DNA of 64,000 nt from Scybalousia_A sp052170555 (GTDB taxonomy: Bacteria > Bacteroidota > Bacteroidia > Bacteroidales > P3). Location: contig JBQNAI010000004.1 of assembly GCA_052170555.1 (NCBI GenBank), positions 62,001 through 126,000 of the forward strand, written 5' to 3'. The position numbers and the translations under genes are program-made. This document shows positions 51,549 to 60,652 of this stretch, piece after piece. How positions within the stretch are numbered: the stretch's first letter is position 1; each line of letters starts with the position of its first letter. The notes below the pieces were generated by a model. The model was not told the origin of the DNA and ran no database searches. It saw only the letters and a list, made by a program, of their open reading frames with translations.

Positions 51549-52802
51549 TTATTTATTGTATTCCAAAGAATACAATCCAATTATTTCATCATAATTATCT
51601 GAAAAATTATGGTAGTATATGATCGCTGTATATTTATTATTTGTTTCAGAAAAATTTCCTTCCGTTTGGATTGTAGAAAGTTGGCTATCAGTATTGTGTT
51701 TAAACAAAATATGATAATTGTAATAACCTTGTTTCAGATACATAGACAAATGATATTTGCCATTCTCAAATCTCATTTGCGACTGAGAGTTGATGTGCCA
51801 GTTATTCATCTGTCCGACAACATAAAAAGAGCCTTCGGAAGTTAAAGGGGCAGGGTAAATAAAGTGGATCCATGCATAGTCAGAGGTAATAGAAGGGTTA
51901 TCGTCATATTCATTGCGAATATAAAAATTTCCATTCAAATCTTTGTCGTAAGAATAGGGGAGATGATTCCTTAATCGCTCTTCTCGTAAGTAAACGTGAT
52001 TTTGATTATCTTGAAAATCGAATCCTACTACATATTGTGAGCGTCTTCGTAAAGAAGTACAATCAAAGGAACGAAATTCATTAGTAGCAAAAAATTGATT
52101 ACTCATATCAAAAGAAAAATCTGCTTTATTGTTTGAGAGGCCTCTGTATTTTAGTTTATGTATAGTATTATCATTATTATTTTGAATAATGATAACCTTC
52201 ATAAACTGCTCAATATTTGAAAAAAGAACATCATTTTTACCTCGAATTTTAACATTTACTTCTTGATGAGTCGCAATTAGAGAAGCAATAGAGGAGGGTT
52301 TTATCTCCAATTCCATGTCAGTACGATCATCTACCACATACATTCTACAGGTAAATATGACATTCTCTGGATTACCTTCTGTGAATACTTTAATGGCATA
52401 ATTGCCACTCTTAATTAAGTGCATATCTTTAGAAGGTATTATTTGAGAGTAATGAACATAGCGTTGTACAGTATTGAATGAATTTGCATAGTTTTCTATG
52501 GGCTGAATTTCAAAACCTTCTAGGTATTGATAATATGAAAGTTCGCTTTGAGTCCAGTCACTATTGCAATGAACCAGCGTATACTCGTATCTGCGAGTAT
52601 CTTCTCTGAGATCATCAAATTCTAAATATAATTTTTCATTTTTGTTCAAGACAATAACAGGATCGGATAGAGAATTTGTGTTTTTATGTAGTGTAACAGT
52701 TTTAATAAGTGGTGAATATACCTTATTTTCATAAACAAATTGGGCGTTAAGTCCATTGAAAACTACGCCCAACAATATGAACAAACAAATACAATATCTC
52801 AT
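51549..52802 (-). CDS. Type IX secretion system plug protein (DUF5103)
   Basis: About 417 residues from ATG 52802, which gives a clean signal peptide (MRYCICLFILLGVVFNGLNA). The N-terminal part has SPLIKTVTLHKNTNSLSDPV, LEFDDLREDTRRYEYTLVHCN and DWTQSELSYYQYLEGFE, the signature of DUF5103, now named the T9SS plug protein that closes the outer-membrane translocon SprA/Sov. The C-terminal half is beta-rich (YDKDLNGNFYIRNEYDDNP, then DYAWIHFIYPAP). The frame is open to 52835, touching the pepP stop, and the longer start is possible. It is transcribed after pepP. Confidence 0.85.
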   Translation of the reverse strand: MRYCICLFILLGVVFNGLNAQFVYENKVYSPLIKTVTLHKNTNSLSDPVIVLNKNEKLYLEFDDLREDTRRYEYTLVHCNSDWTQSELSYYQYLEGFEIQPIENYANSFNTVQRYVHYSQIIPSKDMHLIKSGNYAIKVFTEGNPENVIFTCRMYVVDDRTDMELEIKPSSIASLIATHQEVNVKIRGKNDVLFSNIEQFMKVIIIQNNNDNTIHKLKYRGLSNNKADFSFDMSNQFFATNEFRSFDCTSLRRRSQYVVGFDFQDNQNHVYLREERLRNHLPYSYDKDLNGNFYIRNEYDDNPSITSDYAWIHFIYPAPLTSEGSFYVVGQMNNWHINSQSQMRFENGKYHLSMYLKQGYYNYHILFKHNTDSQLSTIQTEGNFSETNNKYTAIIYYHNFSDNYDEIIGLYSLEYNK

Positions 52803-52835
52803 TAAAGAAAATTTTCTAAAAATTAGTTTTACCAA

Positions 52836-54227
52836 TTACCTATTCATTTCAGCTTCTATATCTTCTATTGTTTTAGGTATAGGCTTGCCTAAAAGACGAC
52901 AACCTTTCTGTGTAATCAATACATCATCTTCTATTCTAATTCCACCAAAGTCTTTGAATTTTTCTACTTCTGCGTAATTGATAAATGAAGAACATTTCTT
53001 TTTGGCTTTCCACATGTCTATAAGTGCAGGAATAAAATAACAACCTGGCTCATCGGTTAGAACAAATCCGGGTTTCAATTCTCTACCAAGTCGCAACGAT
53101 GCCAGTCCGAATTGATTTGAACGGATGTTTTTTTTGTCGTATCCTACGTAATTCTCTCCGTAGTTTTCCATGTCGTGGACATCTAACCCCATCATATGTC
53201 CTAGTCCGTGTGGCATAAACATTCCCATTGCTCCCTGTTCTACTGCTTCATGTATATCTCCCCTCATCAATCCTATTGCTTTTAGTCCTTCTCCTAATTT
53301 TTGAGCTGCTGCTTTGTGAATGTCTGAGTACTTCACGTTTGGTTTGCAAAGATCAAATACCAGTAGTTGTGCATCTAATACCGCTTGATACACTACTCGT
53401 TGTCTGTCATCAAATTTACCTCCTACGGGAACAGAACGGGTTATGTCTGAACAATAACCCATTGTATTTTCACACCCTGCATCCGAAACGACCATACGAC
53501 CTTTCTTTATCTTCAAACTATGATCGTGACCGTGTAATATCTCCCCATGAGTTGTTAAGATAATTGGAAAAGATACAGGACCACCACCAGCAAGTGCGAT
53601 ACCTTCCATTGTTCCGGCAATTTTATATTCATATGTTCCCACTTTGACTGCCATATGCATCATAGTGGTATGCATATCATATGCAGTAGCAATTGCCTTT
53701 TCAATCTCTACAATCTCTTCTTCACTTTTAACAGAACGCTGTTTAACACAAGCAGCGATAAGTTCAGTGGAAACGTAGGCAGCGATGAATTCACTTTTGA
53801 TATGCAGCAAATCAGCTACAAATTCAACATTTTCTCTCCTATATTGAGGTACGAAATGTATTTTTCGTCCAAAGAATATAGCTTTATCTATCAACTGACG
53901 AAGATCTTTTATTGATCCCGAATATTTAACCCCAATACCTTTTGCACGCTCTCCTAATGTTGGTATTGGACCTGTCCAGATAATGTCATCCATTTCCACT
54001 TCCTCTCCGAAAAGATACTCATCACCGGATTCAACATCAATAACTCCAACTAATCCTTGCAAGTCGTATCCAAAGAAATAGCGAAAAGTGGAATCTTGTC
54101 TGAAAGAATAAGTGTTAGCCTGATAATTGAAGGCTGAATCTGAGTTTCCAACGATTAGAATTAACCCTTTTGAAACATCTTTCATCAATTGTTTACGTCT
54201 ATCTACGTAAGTTTTTTTTGAAAACAT
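52836..54227 (-). CDS. pepP: Xaa-Pro aminopeptidase (M24B)
   Basis: A 463-residue protein. The N-terminal domain has RRKQLMKDVSKGLILIVGN and QDSTFRYFFGYD. The catalytic pita-bread domain has the metal-binding Asp residues in VSDAGCENTMGYCSDITRS, His in MPHGLGHMMGLDVHD, Glu in LTDEPGCYF and Glu in GIRIEDDVLIT. It cuts the first residue before proline. No signal peptide is seen. It has a strong promoter about 170 bp upstream and is co-transcribed with the T9SS plug gene, as is common in this phylum. Confidence 0.94.
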   Translation of the reverse strand: MFSKKTYVDRRKQLMKDVSKGLILIVGNSDSAFNYQANTYSFRQDSTFRYFFGYDLQGLVGVIDVESGDEYLFGEEVEMDDIIWTGPIPTLGERAKGIGVKYSGSIKDLRQLIDKAIFFGRKIHFVPQYRRENVEFVADLLHIKSEFIAAYVSTELIAACVKQRSVKSEEEIVEIEKAIATAYDMHTTMMHMAVKVGTYEYKIAGTMEGIALAGGGPVSFPIILTTHGEILHGHDHSLKIKKGRMVVSDAGCENTMGYCSDITRSVPVGGKFDDRQRVVYQAVLDAQLLVFDLCKPNVKYSDIHKAAAQKLGEGLKAIGLMRGDIHEAVEQGAMGMFMPHGLGHMMGLDVHDMENYGENYVGYDKKNIRSNQFGLASLRLGRELKPGFVLTDEPGCYFIPALIDMWKAKKKCSSFINYAEVEKFKDFGGIRIEDDVLITQKGCRLLGKPIPKTIEDIEAEMNR

Positions 54228-54397
54228 AGTGTTATATATTTTTATTTATTACTCCTTGTAACAATCATCGTCCTCAATGCCACAAAACTTATATATCTAA
54301 TTTTATGTGTATTCATTGTTATGTCTACTATGCACTATTTTTGTTTAGAGTATGGATAGGCATACGTAAAATGCGGTATTTAGTACTCTTTACGATG

Positions 54398-54428
54398 CAA
54401 AAGTAATAAAAAATACAAAAACGACAAA
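54398..54428 (-). promoter_or_regulatory. Promoter of pepP and the T9SS plug gene
   Basis: On the minus strand, TTTG (54428-54425), a 19-bp spacer and TACTTTTG (54405-54398). The leader is about 165 nt. Confidence 0.7.
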
Positions 54429-54724
54429 ATAAAATTATACTTCTTTGTAACGGATTACTTTTTATTGATATAAAATTTTTATTTCGTTAAATTGAATTTT
54501 CAAACTATTTAATAAAATTGCCAATTCAAAGAAGTAATTTTAAATTTATGGAATTGATCAGAGTATATTGATTTGTTGACTTATTGATATGATATATTTT
54601 AATGAAAGAATTATTTAGTGTTTATTGTGGGGGCTATGCTATGAATTAAGTAACGAACAATGAAGTATGGATTAAAAAAAAATATATACGAATTAATATA
54701 GTACATTGTAATAAAAAAAAATAG
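54429..54724. other. Divergent intergenic region between pepP and mnmE
   Basis: About 300 bp of AT-rich DNA between the two divergent promoters. I see no RNA gene, repeat or conserved leader. A short imperfect palindrome around CACGTG lies just downstream of the mnmE -7 box and is treated under rejected items. Confidence 0.4.
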
Positions 54725-54732
54725 TAACTTTG
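54725..54732 (+). promoter_or_regulatory. -7 box of mnmE
   Basis: TAACTTTG followed by CCG. A weak ATTG is 16 bp upstream. The leader to ATG 54820 is about 80 nt. Confidence 0.5.
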
Positions 54733-54819
54733 CCGACCGTTACAAATAGTATGGGACACGTGATTGTCGTAGTCTGAAAAATGATATGGAATAGTATATG
54801 TATTAATTTTTGTTTTGAA

Positions 54820-56229
54820 ATGAATCTATCGGATACAATAATTGCATCAGCAACGGGAAATATAGTTTCGGCATTGGGTGTAATAAGAATGTCAGGTAAT
54901 AAATCTATTAGCATAATTTCGCAAATTTTTTTGCCAAACAATAAAGGTATTTTTATGGATATGGTCAAAGAAAATACACTATACTATGGTACGTTAATAG
55001 ATAAAGATAAGGTTTTAGATGAAGTGATTGTGAGTGTATTCAAATCTCCCCACTCTTTTACGGGAGAGAATGTTGTGGAGATATCTCACCATGGTAGTCT
55101 TTATATTCAACAGGAGATTTTACAATTATTGATATGTAAAGGAGCAAGATTGGCTGAAAAAGGAGAATTCTCTTTTAGAGCGTTTTTAAACGGTAAAATG
55201 AATCTTTCACAAACAGAAGCTATTGCCGATTTGATTGCTTCCAATAACTCGTCTTCACATGATTTGGCGATAAAACAACTGAGAGGTGATTATAATATTG
55301 AATTGAAAAGATTAAGACAGAGATTTTTGAAAATAGCATCCTTATTAGAATTGGAGATTGACTTCTCGGCAGAGCAGGAAGTTTTTATTGATAGAATGGA
55401 ATTGAAAGTAGAGTTGGACAAAGCTCAGCAAATGTTATACCGGCTTGTCAATTCATTTAAGCAAGGTAATGCTTTTAAAAATGGAATACCGATAGCGATA
55501 GCAGGAAAACCTAATAGCGGTAAATCCACATTGATGAATGCATTGTTGAAAGACAACCGTAGTATAGTATCTTCTATGGAGGGTACGACGAGGGATACAA
55601 TAGAGGAAACAATAAATGTAAATGGTATAATGATTCGTTTTATTGACACGGCTGGAATTAGAGAAAGTGATGATGAAATAGAACGAGAAGGAATTAAACG
55701 TTCATTTGATGCCATGCAAAAAGCTCAGAAAATTCTTTATCTTCTTGATGCATCAAAAGAAGATGATGAATCTATAAAATATCAACTCAAATTTTTGAAA
55801 CAAGAAATGAAAAGTCTTAATGCAATAGAGGATTCAATTGATAAAAATTTGATATTGGTTGTAAATAAAGACGACATATCCACATTAACTCAAAAAGTTA
55901 GAGAACAATTATCTAATAACAAAGCAATATTTATTAGTGCTAAGCAAAAAAAAGGTATTGATAAAATAATAAATGCTATAACTATTGATTTTAGTAGCGA
56001 AGATATTTCCTCAAAAATCTTTGTTACAAATGTGAGACATTATCAAGCCTTGGTAAAAGCATTAGATAATGTAGAAGTGGCACAAGAATGTTTGATAAAT
56101 GGAGAAAGTGCTGATATAATTAGCGAAAATGTTAGACAAGCCACAGAAAGTATAGGACAGATTACAGGAGAGATAACAAATGAAGATGTATTAACTAGCA
56201 TATTTTCTTCATTCTGTATAGGAAAATAA
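54820..56229 (+). CDS. mnmE: tRNA modification GTPase MnmE
   Basis: A 469-residue protein from ATG 54820 (MNLSDTIIASATGNIVSALG). The N-terminal folate-binding domain has SFTGENVVEISHHGS and FLNGKMNLSQTEAIADLI. The G domain has GKPNSGKS at 229-236, then GTTRDTIEE, DTAGIRE and the later VNKDD. The C-terminal Cys466 is in FCIGK, as required. With MnmG it modifies U34 of certain tRNAs. The frame extends to 54781, but the family N-terminus begins at 54820. Confidence 0.95.
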   Translation: MNLSDTIIASATGNIVSALGVIRMSGNKSISIISQIFLPNNKGIFMDMVKENTLYYGTLIDKDKVLDEVIVSVFKSPHSFTGENVVEISHHGSLYIQQEILQLLICKGARLAEKGEFSFRAFLNGKMNLSQTEAIADLIASNNSSSHDLAIKQLRGDYNIELKRLRQRFLKIASLLELEIDFSAEQEVFIDRMELKVELDKAQQMLYRLVNSFKQGNAFKNGIPIAIAGKPNSGKSTLMNALLKDNRSIVSSMEGTTRDTIEETINVNGIMIRFIDTAGIRESDDEIEREGIKRSFDAMQKAQKILYLLDASKEDDESIKYQLKFLKQEMKSLNAIEDSIDKNLILVVNKDDISTLTQKVREQLSNNKAIFISAKQKKGIDKIINAITIDFSSEDISSKIFVTNVRHYQALVKALDNVEVAQECLINGESADIISENVRQATESIGQITGEITNEDVLTSIFSSFCIGK

Positions 56230-56234
56230 GAATA

Positions 56235-56269
56235 AATTGAGTTATAATTTTATTATTCAATTTTTTTTT
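56235..56269 (+). terminator. Probable terminator after mnmE
   Basis: AATTGA pairs with TCAATT across an AT-rich loop and is followed by nine T. The stem is only six base pairs, so it is weak. It overlaps the promoter region of the next gene. Confidence 0.4.
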
Positions 56270-56271
56270 CA

Positions 56272-56279
56272 TAATTTTG
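56272..56279 (+). promoter_or_regulatory. -7 box of the DUF3276-parAB operon
   Basis: TAATTTTG followed by CAAAC, about 25 bp before the ATG. There is no clear -33 TTTG. Confidence 0.5.
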
Positions 56280-56304
56280 CAAACTCATTTAAGATAATAA
56301 AGAA

Positions 56305-56631
56305 ATGGAAAACAGAGAAGACAGAACAAATAGTGAGGTTTATTCTAAATCACTAAAAGCTGGTAAGAGAACTTATTTCTTTGACGTTAAAAAGACAAAA
56401 ACTGACGAAAAATATCTCGTCATAACCGAAAGTAAGAAAGTATTTAATCAGACAGATGGATCATTTGAGTACGATAAGCATAAGATCTTTTTGTACAAGG
56501 AGGATTATGAAAAATTCTCTCGTATGTTGGAGAATATGATTGAGTATATCAAAACAGGTATTCCTTTAAAAGAAGAAGTGGATAGTCAACGTGATGATCT
56601 TTCCTCATTGGGCAGTGAGTTGAAGTACTAA
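56305..56631 (+). CDS. DUF3276 (bacterial PUR-alpha-like) nucleic-acid-binding protein
   Basis: A 108-residue protein: YSKSLKAGKRTYFFDVKKTK, then DEKYLVITESKKVFN and DKHKIFLYKEDYEKFSRMLE. This is the short bacterial PUR-alpha-like family (DUF3276), common in Bacteroidetes and able to bind single-stranded nucleic acid in studied relatives. It begins 25 bp after a -7 box and precedes parA by 18 bp, so it is probably in the parAB transcript. The precise function is unknown. Confidence 0.85.
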   Translation: MENREDRTNSEVYSKSLKAGKRTYFFDVKKTKTDEKYLVITESKKVFNQTDGSFEYDKHKIFLYKEDYEKFSRMLENMIEYIKTGIPLKEEVDSQRDDLSSLGSELKY

Positions 56632-56649
56632 TCCAGAGGCAAGAATACG

Positions 56650-57426
56650 ATGGCAAAAATAATAGCAATAGCGAATCAAAAAGGCGGTGTAGGAAAAACT
56701 ACTACGGCTATTAATTTGGCGGCATCGCTTGCTGTAATGGATAGGAAGACTCTGCTTATTGATGCTGATCCTCAGGCAAATGCTTCTTCAGGATTAGGTA
56801 TTAATTCTGATGAGGTAGAAAACAGCATTTATGAATGTATGATAGGCGGAGTTGATATTTCCCAAATAATAGTTGAGACATCAACTCCCTTATTGGATTT
56901 GTTGCCAGCGAGAATAGATTTAGTAGGAGCAGAAGTTGAACTCACTAAAGTAGAAGATAGAGAATATAAACTTAGGAGCATAATCACAAAAGTGAAGGAC
57001 AATTATGATTATGTTATCATTGATTGCTCTCCTTCGTTGGGTCTTGTTACAATTAATGCTTTTGTAGCAGCAGATAGTGTGATTATTCCGGTACAGTGTC
57101 AGTATTTTGCACTTGAAGGATTAGGAAAACTGCTAAATACCATTAAGATAGTTCAATGTAGTTTGAATACCTCATTAGAAATAGAGGGTATTTTGTTGAC
57201 TATGCTTGATAAGAGGTTGCGTCTGAATAAACAGGTTGCAGAAGATGTGTATAAACATTTAAAACAGTTAGTGTTTAATACTATTATATATAATAATATA
57301 GCACTTGCAGAAGCCCCTTCTCACGGGATGAGTGCCATTATGTATAATGCCAATTCTACTGGAGCAATCAATTATATGAACTTAGCGGAAGAAATTATCC
57401 AAAGGGAACAAGAAATAAAACAATAG
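56650..57426 (+). CDS. parA: Chromosome-partitioning ATPase ParA (Soj)
   Basis: A 258-residue P-loop ATPase of the deviant Walker A type: KGGVGKTT at 11-18, LIDADPQANASSGLG, then DYVIIDCSPSLG and VIIPVQCQYFALEGL. It forms DNA-bound dimers that move ParB-bound origins. It is followed by parB after 4 bp. The length and lack of an N-terminal DNA-binding domain fit chromosomal Soj-type ParA. Confidence 0.95.
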   Translation: MAKIIAIANQKGGVGKTTTAINLAASLAVMDRKTLLIDADPQANASSGLGINSDEVENSIYECMIGGVDISQIIVETSTPLLDLLPARIDLVGAEVELTKVEDREYKLRSIITKVKDNYDYVIIDCSPSLGLVTINAFVAADSVIIPVQCQYFALEGLGKLLNTIKIVQCSLNTSLEIEGILLTMLDKRLRLNKQVAEDVYKHLKQLVFNTIIYNNIALAEAPSHGMSAIMYNANSTGAINYMNLAEEIIQREQEIKQ

Positions 57427-57430
57427 TAAC

Positions 57431-58342
57431 ATGGCTAAAATTAAATCACCTGCATTAGGGAAAGGTCTTGAAGCACTGTTGGGGAATATAGAGACCGATG
57501 CTGTAATTAATGGTAAAGAACAGACCGGGGTCAATGCTGAGATAGCAAATATTCCATTATCCCAAATAATAGCTAACCCTAATCAACCAAGGCAGAAATT
57601 TGATGCAAAAACTCTTATAGAACTTTCTCAAAGTATTAGAGAGAACGGAGTTATCGTACCGATAACGGTCAATAAGCAAGGGGATAGCTATGTAATTATT
57701 GCAGGAGAGAGACGTTATCGTGCAAGTAAAATGGTAGGACTGAAGGAAATTCCTGCATATATAAGAGTTGTTACAGAGAGCGAACAAATGCGAATGGCTC
57801 TTATTGAAAATATTCAAAGGGATGACTTAAATGCTATAGAGATCGCATTATCGTTTAAGGCATTGTTGGAACAAACTAATCTGTCTCATGATGAATTAGG
57901 GAAAAAATTAGGGAAGAGTCGTTCAAGTATAGCCAATTATGTACGTTTGTTACAGTTACCAGCAGAGATTCAGATAGGTATCCGTTCAGATAAACTTTCT
58001 ATGGGACACGCTCGTGCATTGATTAACATAAAGGATGAAAAACAGCAAATAGCTCTTGCAAGAAAAGTAATCAATGATGGATTGAGTGTAAGAGAAGTTG
58101 AGAATTTCGCAAACAAATTAGAGAAAACAAACGTCTCTACTAAGATTAAGAAAGAGAAGGTGCTGCCTGAGTTACACAATACGTTTCTTAATACATTTTC
58201 CAAACATTTAGATACTCCAATATCTATAAAACGTTCCCAGAGAGGTAAAGGTAGTATAACTATTACTTTTAAGAATGATAAGGAATTTGAACGTATCACT
58301 TCATTATTAGAAAATAATATGAAATATAAGGGTGAAAACTAA
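57431..58342 (+). CDS. parB: Chromosome-partitioning protein ParB (Spo0J)
   Basis: A 303-residue protein. It begins ALGKGLEALLGN; the nuclease-like CTP-binding domain has LSQIIANPNQPRQKFD, VIIAGERRYRASKMVGL and ALIENIQRDDLNAIE. The helix-turn-helix follows (SHDELGKKLGKSRSSIANYVRLL). The C-terminal part is the dimerisation region. ParB binds parS and spreads on DNA. I found no clear parS in the window. Its end overlaps the next gene by 11 bp. Confidence 0.95.
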   Translation: MAKIKSPALGKGLEALLGNIETDAVINGKEQTGVNAEIANIPLSQIIANPNQPRQKFDAKTLIELSQSIRENGVIVPITVNKQGDSYVIIAGERRYRASKMVGLKEIPAYIRVVTESEQMRMALIENIQRDDLNAIEIALSFKALLEQTNLSHDELGKKLGKSRSSIANYVRLLQLPAEIQIGIRSDKLSMGHARALINIKDEKQQIALARKVINDGLSVREVENFANKLEKTNVSTKIKKEKVLPELHNTFLNTFSKHLDTPISIKRSQRGKGSITITFKNDKEFERITSLLENNMKYKGEN

Positions 58343-58940
58343 GTTATTATTCCTTTTTATTCTTCTTTTTTGTTTATTGATAAATTTACCATCGCAGAAT
58401 ACTTCTTTCTATGCGAGTGTTGGTAGTGTGTCGTTGGATACTACAAAAACACTTTTTGTAGCAGATGGTTTTGGATTGTTATCTACCAAAAGACATTCTC
58501 CGATTAAAGCGACATTGTGGTCCACTTTTTTACCCGGTATCGGACAAATTTACAATAGACAAGTCTGGAAAGTACCAATTATCTATGTCGCTTTTGCGGG
58601 TGTCACATATTTTGCAATAATCAATGGGAAAAATAAAGAAAAATTCAAAGATGAGTATTACAATCGTATTAGTGGTAGAAAAGAGTTGCTTTTGACAGAT
58701 TATAGTACTTATACGGATGAAGGAATTTATAATCTTTATAATGCATACAAAAGCAATTTTCAATTGAGTATAATAACTGGCATAGTTTTTTATGCATTGC
58801 AAATATTAGATGCTTACGTGTATGGTCATTTATTCAGTTTTGATTTGACAGATGACTTAACTATGAATTTATTACCTCGTTGTATACCTATGATGACCAG
58901 AGAAACTTCATTAGGATTTTCTTTCAATTTGAAGTTTTAA
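58332..58940 (+). CDS. DUF5683 membrane protein of the parAB operon
   Basis: A 202-residue protein with a GTG start at 58332 and a signal-like N-terminus (LLFLFILLFCLLINLPSQ). Then PIKATLWSTFLPGIGQIYNRQVWKVPIIYVAFAG and a second membrane segment near the end (SIITGIVFYALQILDAYV). This is DUF5683, which follows parB in many Bacteroidetes. It overlaps parB by 11 bp. Role unknown. Confidence 0.82.
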   Translation: MKTKLLFLFILLFCLLINLPSQNTSFYASVGSVSLDTTKTLFVADGFGLLSTKRHSPIKATLWSTFLPGIGQIYNRQVWKVPIIYVAFAGVTYFAIINGKNKEKFKDEYYNRISGRKELLLTDYSTYTDEGIYNLYNAYKSNFQLSIITGIVFYALQILDAYVYGHLFSFDLTDDLTMNLLPRCIPMMTRETSLGFSFNLKF

Positions 58941-59227
58941 TATCCTAATCAAATTCCATTACGTTTGACTGTTCTATAAAAAGGAGTATAAAGTTTTCTT
59001 ATATAAAATAATTACTGCTTTATTTGTGAGTTAATTTTGATTCAACTATTTCATGACCTCAACAGTCTATTTTAATGAGCGAATTTAAGGTAATATCTCG
59101 GTAACTGATAATTTGAAAGAAAGAAAGCTAAAAGTAAGGATATGATATATTATATCAAGAGATATTTATGGAAGGAAGAAATAAATAATAATAGTTAATT
59201 TTAGGTTAATACTTAAAATAGTTAAAG
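58941..59227. other. Intergenic stretch between convergent genes
   Basis: About 290 bp of AT-rich DNA. In many relatives a lytic transglycosylase and RelA-type gene follow DUF5683, but nothing like them is visible here. No clear hairpin terminator was found. Confidence 0.4.
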
Positions 59228-60652
59228 CTATATTTTATTCAGTCCGATTTTATCAGCCTCTTCTTGTAGTAATTGTAGAGCAGCTTGTCTGTCATTAGGA
59301 ATTAGACCGTCTAATATGGAATCTTTTATTTTGTCTTTTAATATTCCGACAGTTTTACAAGGCGGTAGGTTATACATTTTCATAATCTCTTCACCGGATA
59401 TAGGTATTTTGAAATTGCGTATACGATCTTTTTCCTCTATTTCAATCATCTTTTGTTTAACTAATCTCAGATTTTCAATATATTTATTCTTTTTAGATAT
59501 ATTTTTAGAGGTTATGTCGCTATGGCACAATATCATCAAATCTTCCACATCATCTCCTGCCTCAAACAGTAATCTTCTAATTGCAGAGTCTGTGACTTCA
59601 TCTTCAACAAGAGCGATTGGACGCAGATGTAGTTGTATTAGTTTTTGAACATATTTCATATTTTCATTTAATGGCAGTTTCATTCTTCTAAATATACGTT
59701 CTGCAATTCTTACCCCTTTTATTTCATGACCATGAAAGGAAAATCCAGTTTTATCATCAAATCTTTTACAAATAGGTTTAGCAATATCGTGAAGTACTGC
59801 TGCCCAGCGTAACCATAAATTTGAAGATATTTTACTGACATTGTCCAATACTTCCAGGGTATGTTTAAAATTGTCTTTGTGTGAGCGTTCTCCTACACTC
59901 TGGACACCTTTAAGTGCTACTAATTCGGGAAAAATTATTTCTAATAGACCACAACGATCCAAAAGTTTCCAACCTCTTGATGGTTCTTTGGATAACATTA
60001 TCTTGTTTAGTTCTTCGGTTATCCTTTCATGGGAAATGATTTCAATGCGTTTTCTATTACGTTCGATAGCATCAAAGGTTTCGGGCATAATTGAAAAATC
60101 TAACTGTGTTGCAAAACGGATGCAGCGCATCATCCTTAGAGGATCATCGGAAAAAGTTATATCCGCATTTAATGGTGTTTGAATAATATGACGCTTAATG
60201 TCTAATAAACCATTAAATGGGTCAATAAGATTTCCATAGTTATTACTATTGAGAGCTATAGCCATAGCATTGATAGTAAAGTCTCTTCTATTTTGATCCT
60301 CTTCCAATGTCCCGTCTTCTACAATAGGTTTTCTACTATTAAGACGGTAGGATTCTTTTCTTGCCCCTACGAATTCTACTTGCCAATATTTGTCTTTATC
60401 GTTGTAATGTATCATTGCAGTACCGAAATTCTTGAAGATACTTACTTTTGTTTTGAAAGGTATTCTATTGGCGACAGCTTTTGCCAACTCTATTCCACTG
60501 CCTACGGTAACGATGTCAATGTCTGTTGACTCCCTATGCATAATCAAATCCCTAACATATCCCCCAACAATATAAGTTTCCAAATGTAAGTCATCTGCAA
60601 CATTACCTATCAATCTAAATATATCAGAATTTATTTTATCGTTTAGATTCAT
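59228..60652 (-). CDS. CCA tRNA nucleotidyltransferase (polyA polymerase family, with HD domain)
   Basis: A 474-residue protein from ATG 60652. The head has YIVGGYVRDLIMHRE (GGxVRD at 30-35) and catalytic DID at 44-46, then QNRRDFTINAMAIAL. The neck has DDPLRMMRCIRFATQLDF. The C-terminal HD domain has RWAAVLHDIAKP and FHGHEIKG. It adds or repairs the tRNA 3' CCA. The start overlaps the upstream stop by 4 bp (ATGA) and is preceded by GGAGG 3 bp upstream. A longer frame to 60682 is less likely. Confidence 0.9.
   Translation of the reverse strand: MNLNDKINSDIFRLIGNVADDLHLETYIVGGYVRDLIMHRESTDIDIVTVGSGIELAKAVANRIPFKTKVSIFKNFGTAMIHYNDKDKYWQVEFVGARKESYRLNSRKPIVEDGTLEEDQNRRDFTINAMAIALNSNNYGNLIDPFNGLLDIKRHIIQTPLNADITFSDDPLRMMRCIRFATQLDFSIMPETFDAIERNRKRIEIISHERITEELNKIMLSKEPSRGWKLLDRCGLLEIIFPELVALKGVQSVGERSHKDNFKHTLEVLDNVSKISSNLWLRWAAVLHDIAKPICKRFDDKTGFSFHGHEIKGVRIAERIFRRMKLPLNENMKYVQKLIQLHLRPIALVEDEVTDSAIRRLLFEAGDDVEDLMILCHSDITSKNISKKNKYIENLRLVKQKMIEIEEKDRIRNFKIPISGEEIMKMYNLPPCKTVGILKDKIKDSILDGLIPNDRQAALQLLQEEADKIGLNKI

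Noticed and set aside
54751..54770. Possible parS site (CACGTG core with imperfect arms) near mnmE and parAB
   Set aside because: Only the CACGTG centre and a few arm positions agree with the usual parS palindrome, and it is a single copy just downstream of a promoter.
54781..54819. Longer N-terminus of MnmE
   Set aside because: The extra 13 residues do not fit the family, which begins SDTIIAxATG; the ATG at 54820 is the natural start.
54228..54819. Replication origin near parAB and mnmE
   Set aside because: I found no cluster of DnaA boxes and no dnaA, rpmH or gidA gene, so the parAB neighbourhood alone is not enough.
59301..59315. Copy of the 15-bp palindromic core inside the CCA-adding enzyme gene (ATTAGACCGTCTAAT)
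   Set aside because: It is a single site within coding sequence, with no neighbours at 22 bp and normal codons for the protein, so it may be chance. It was not counted as an array.
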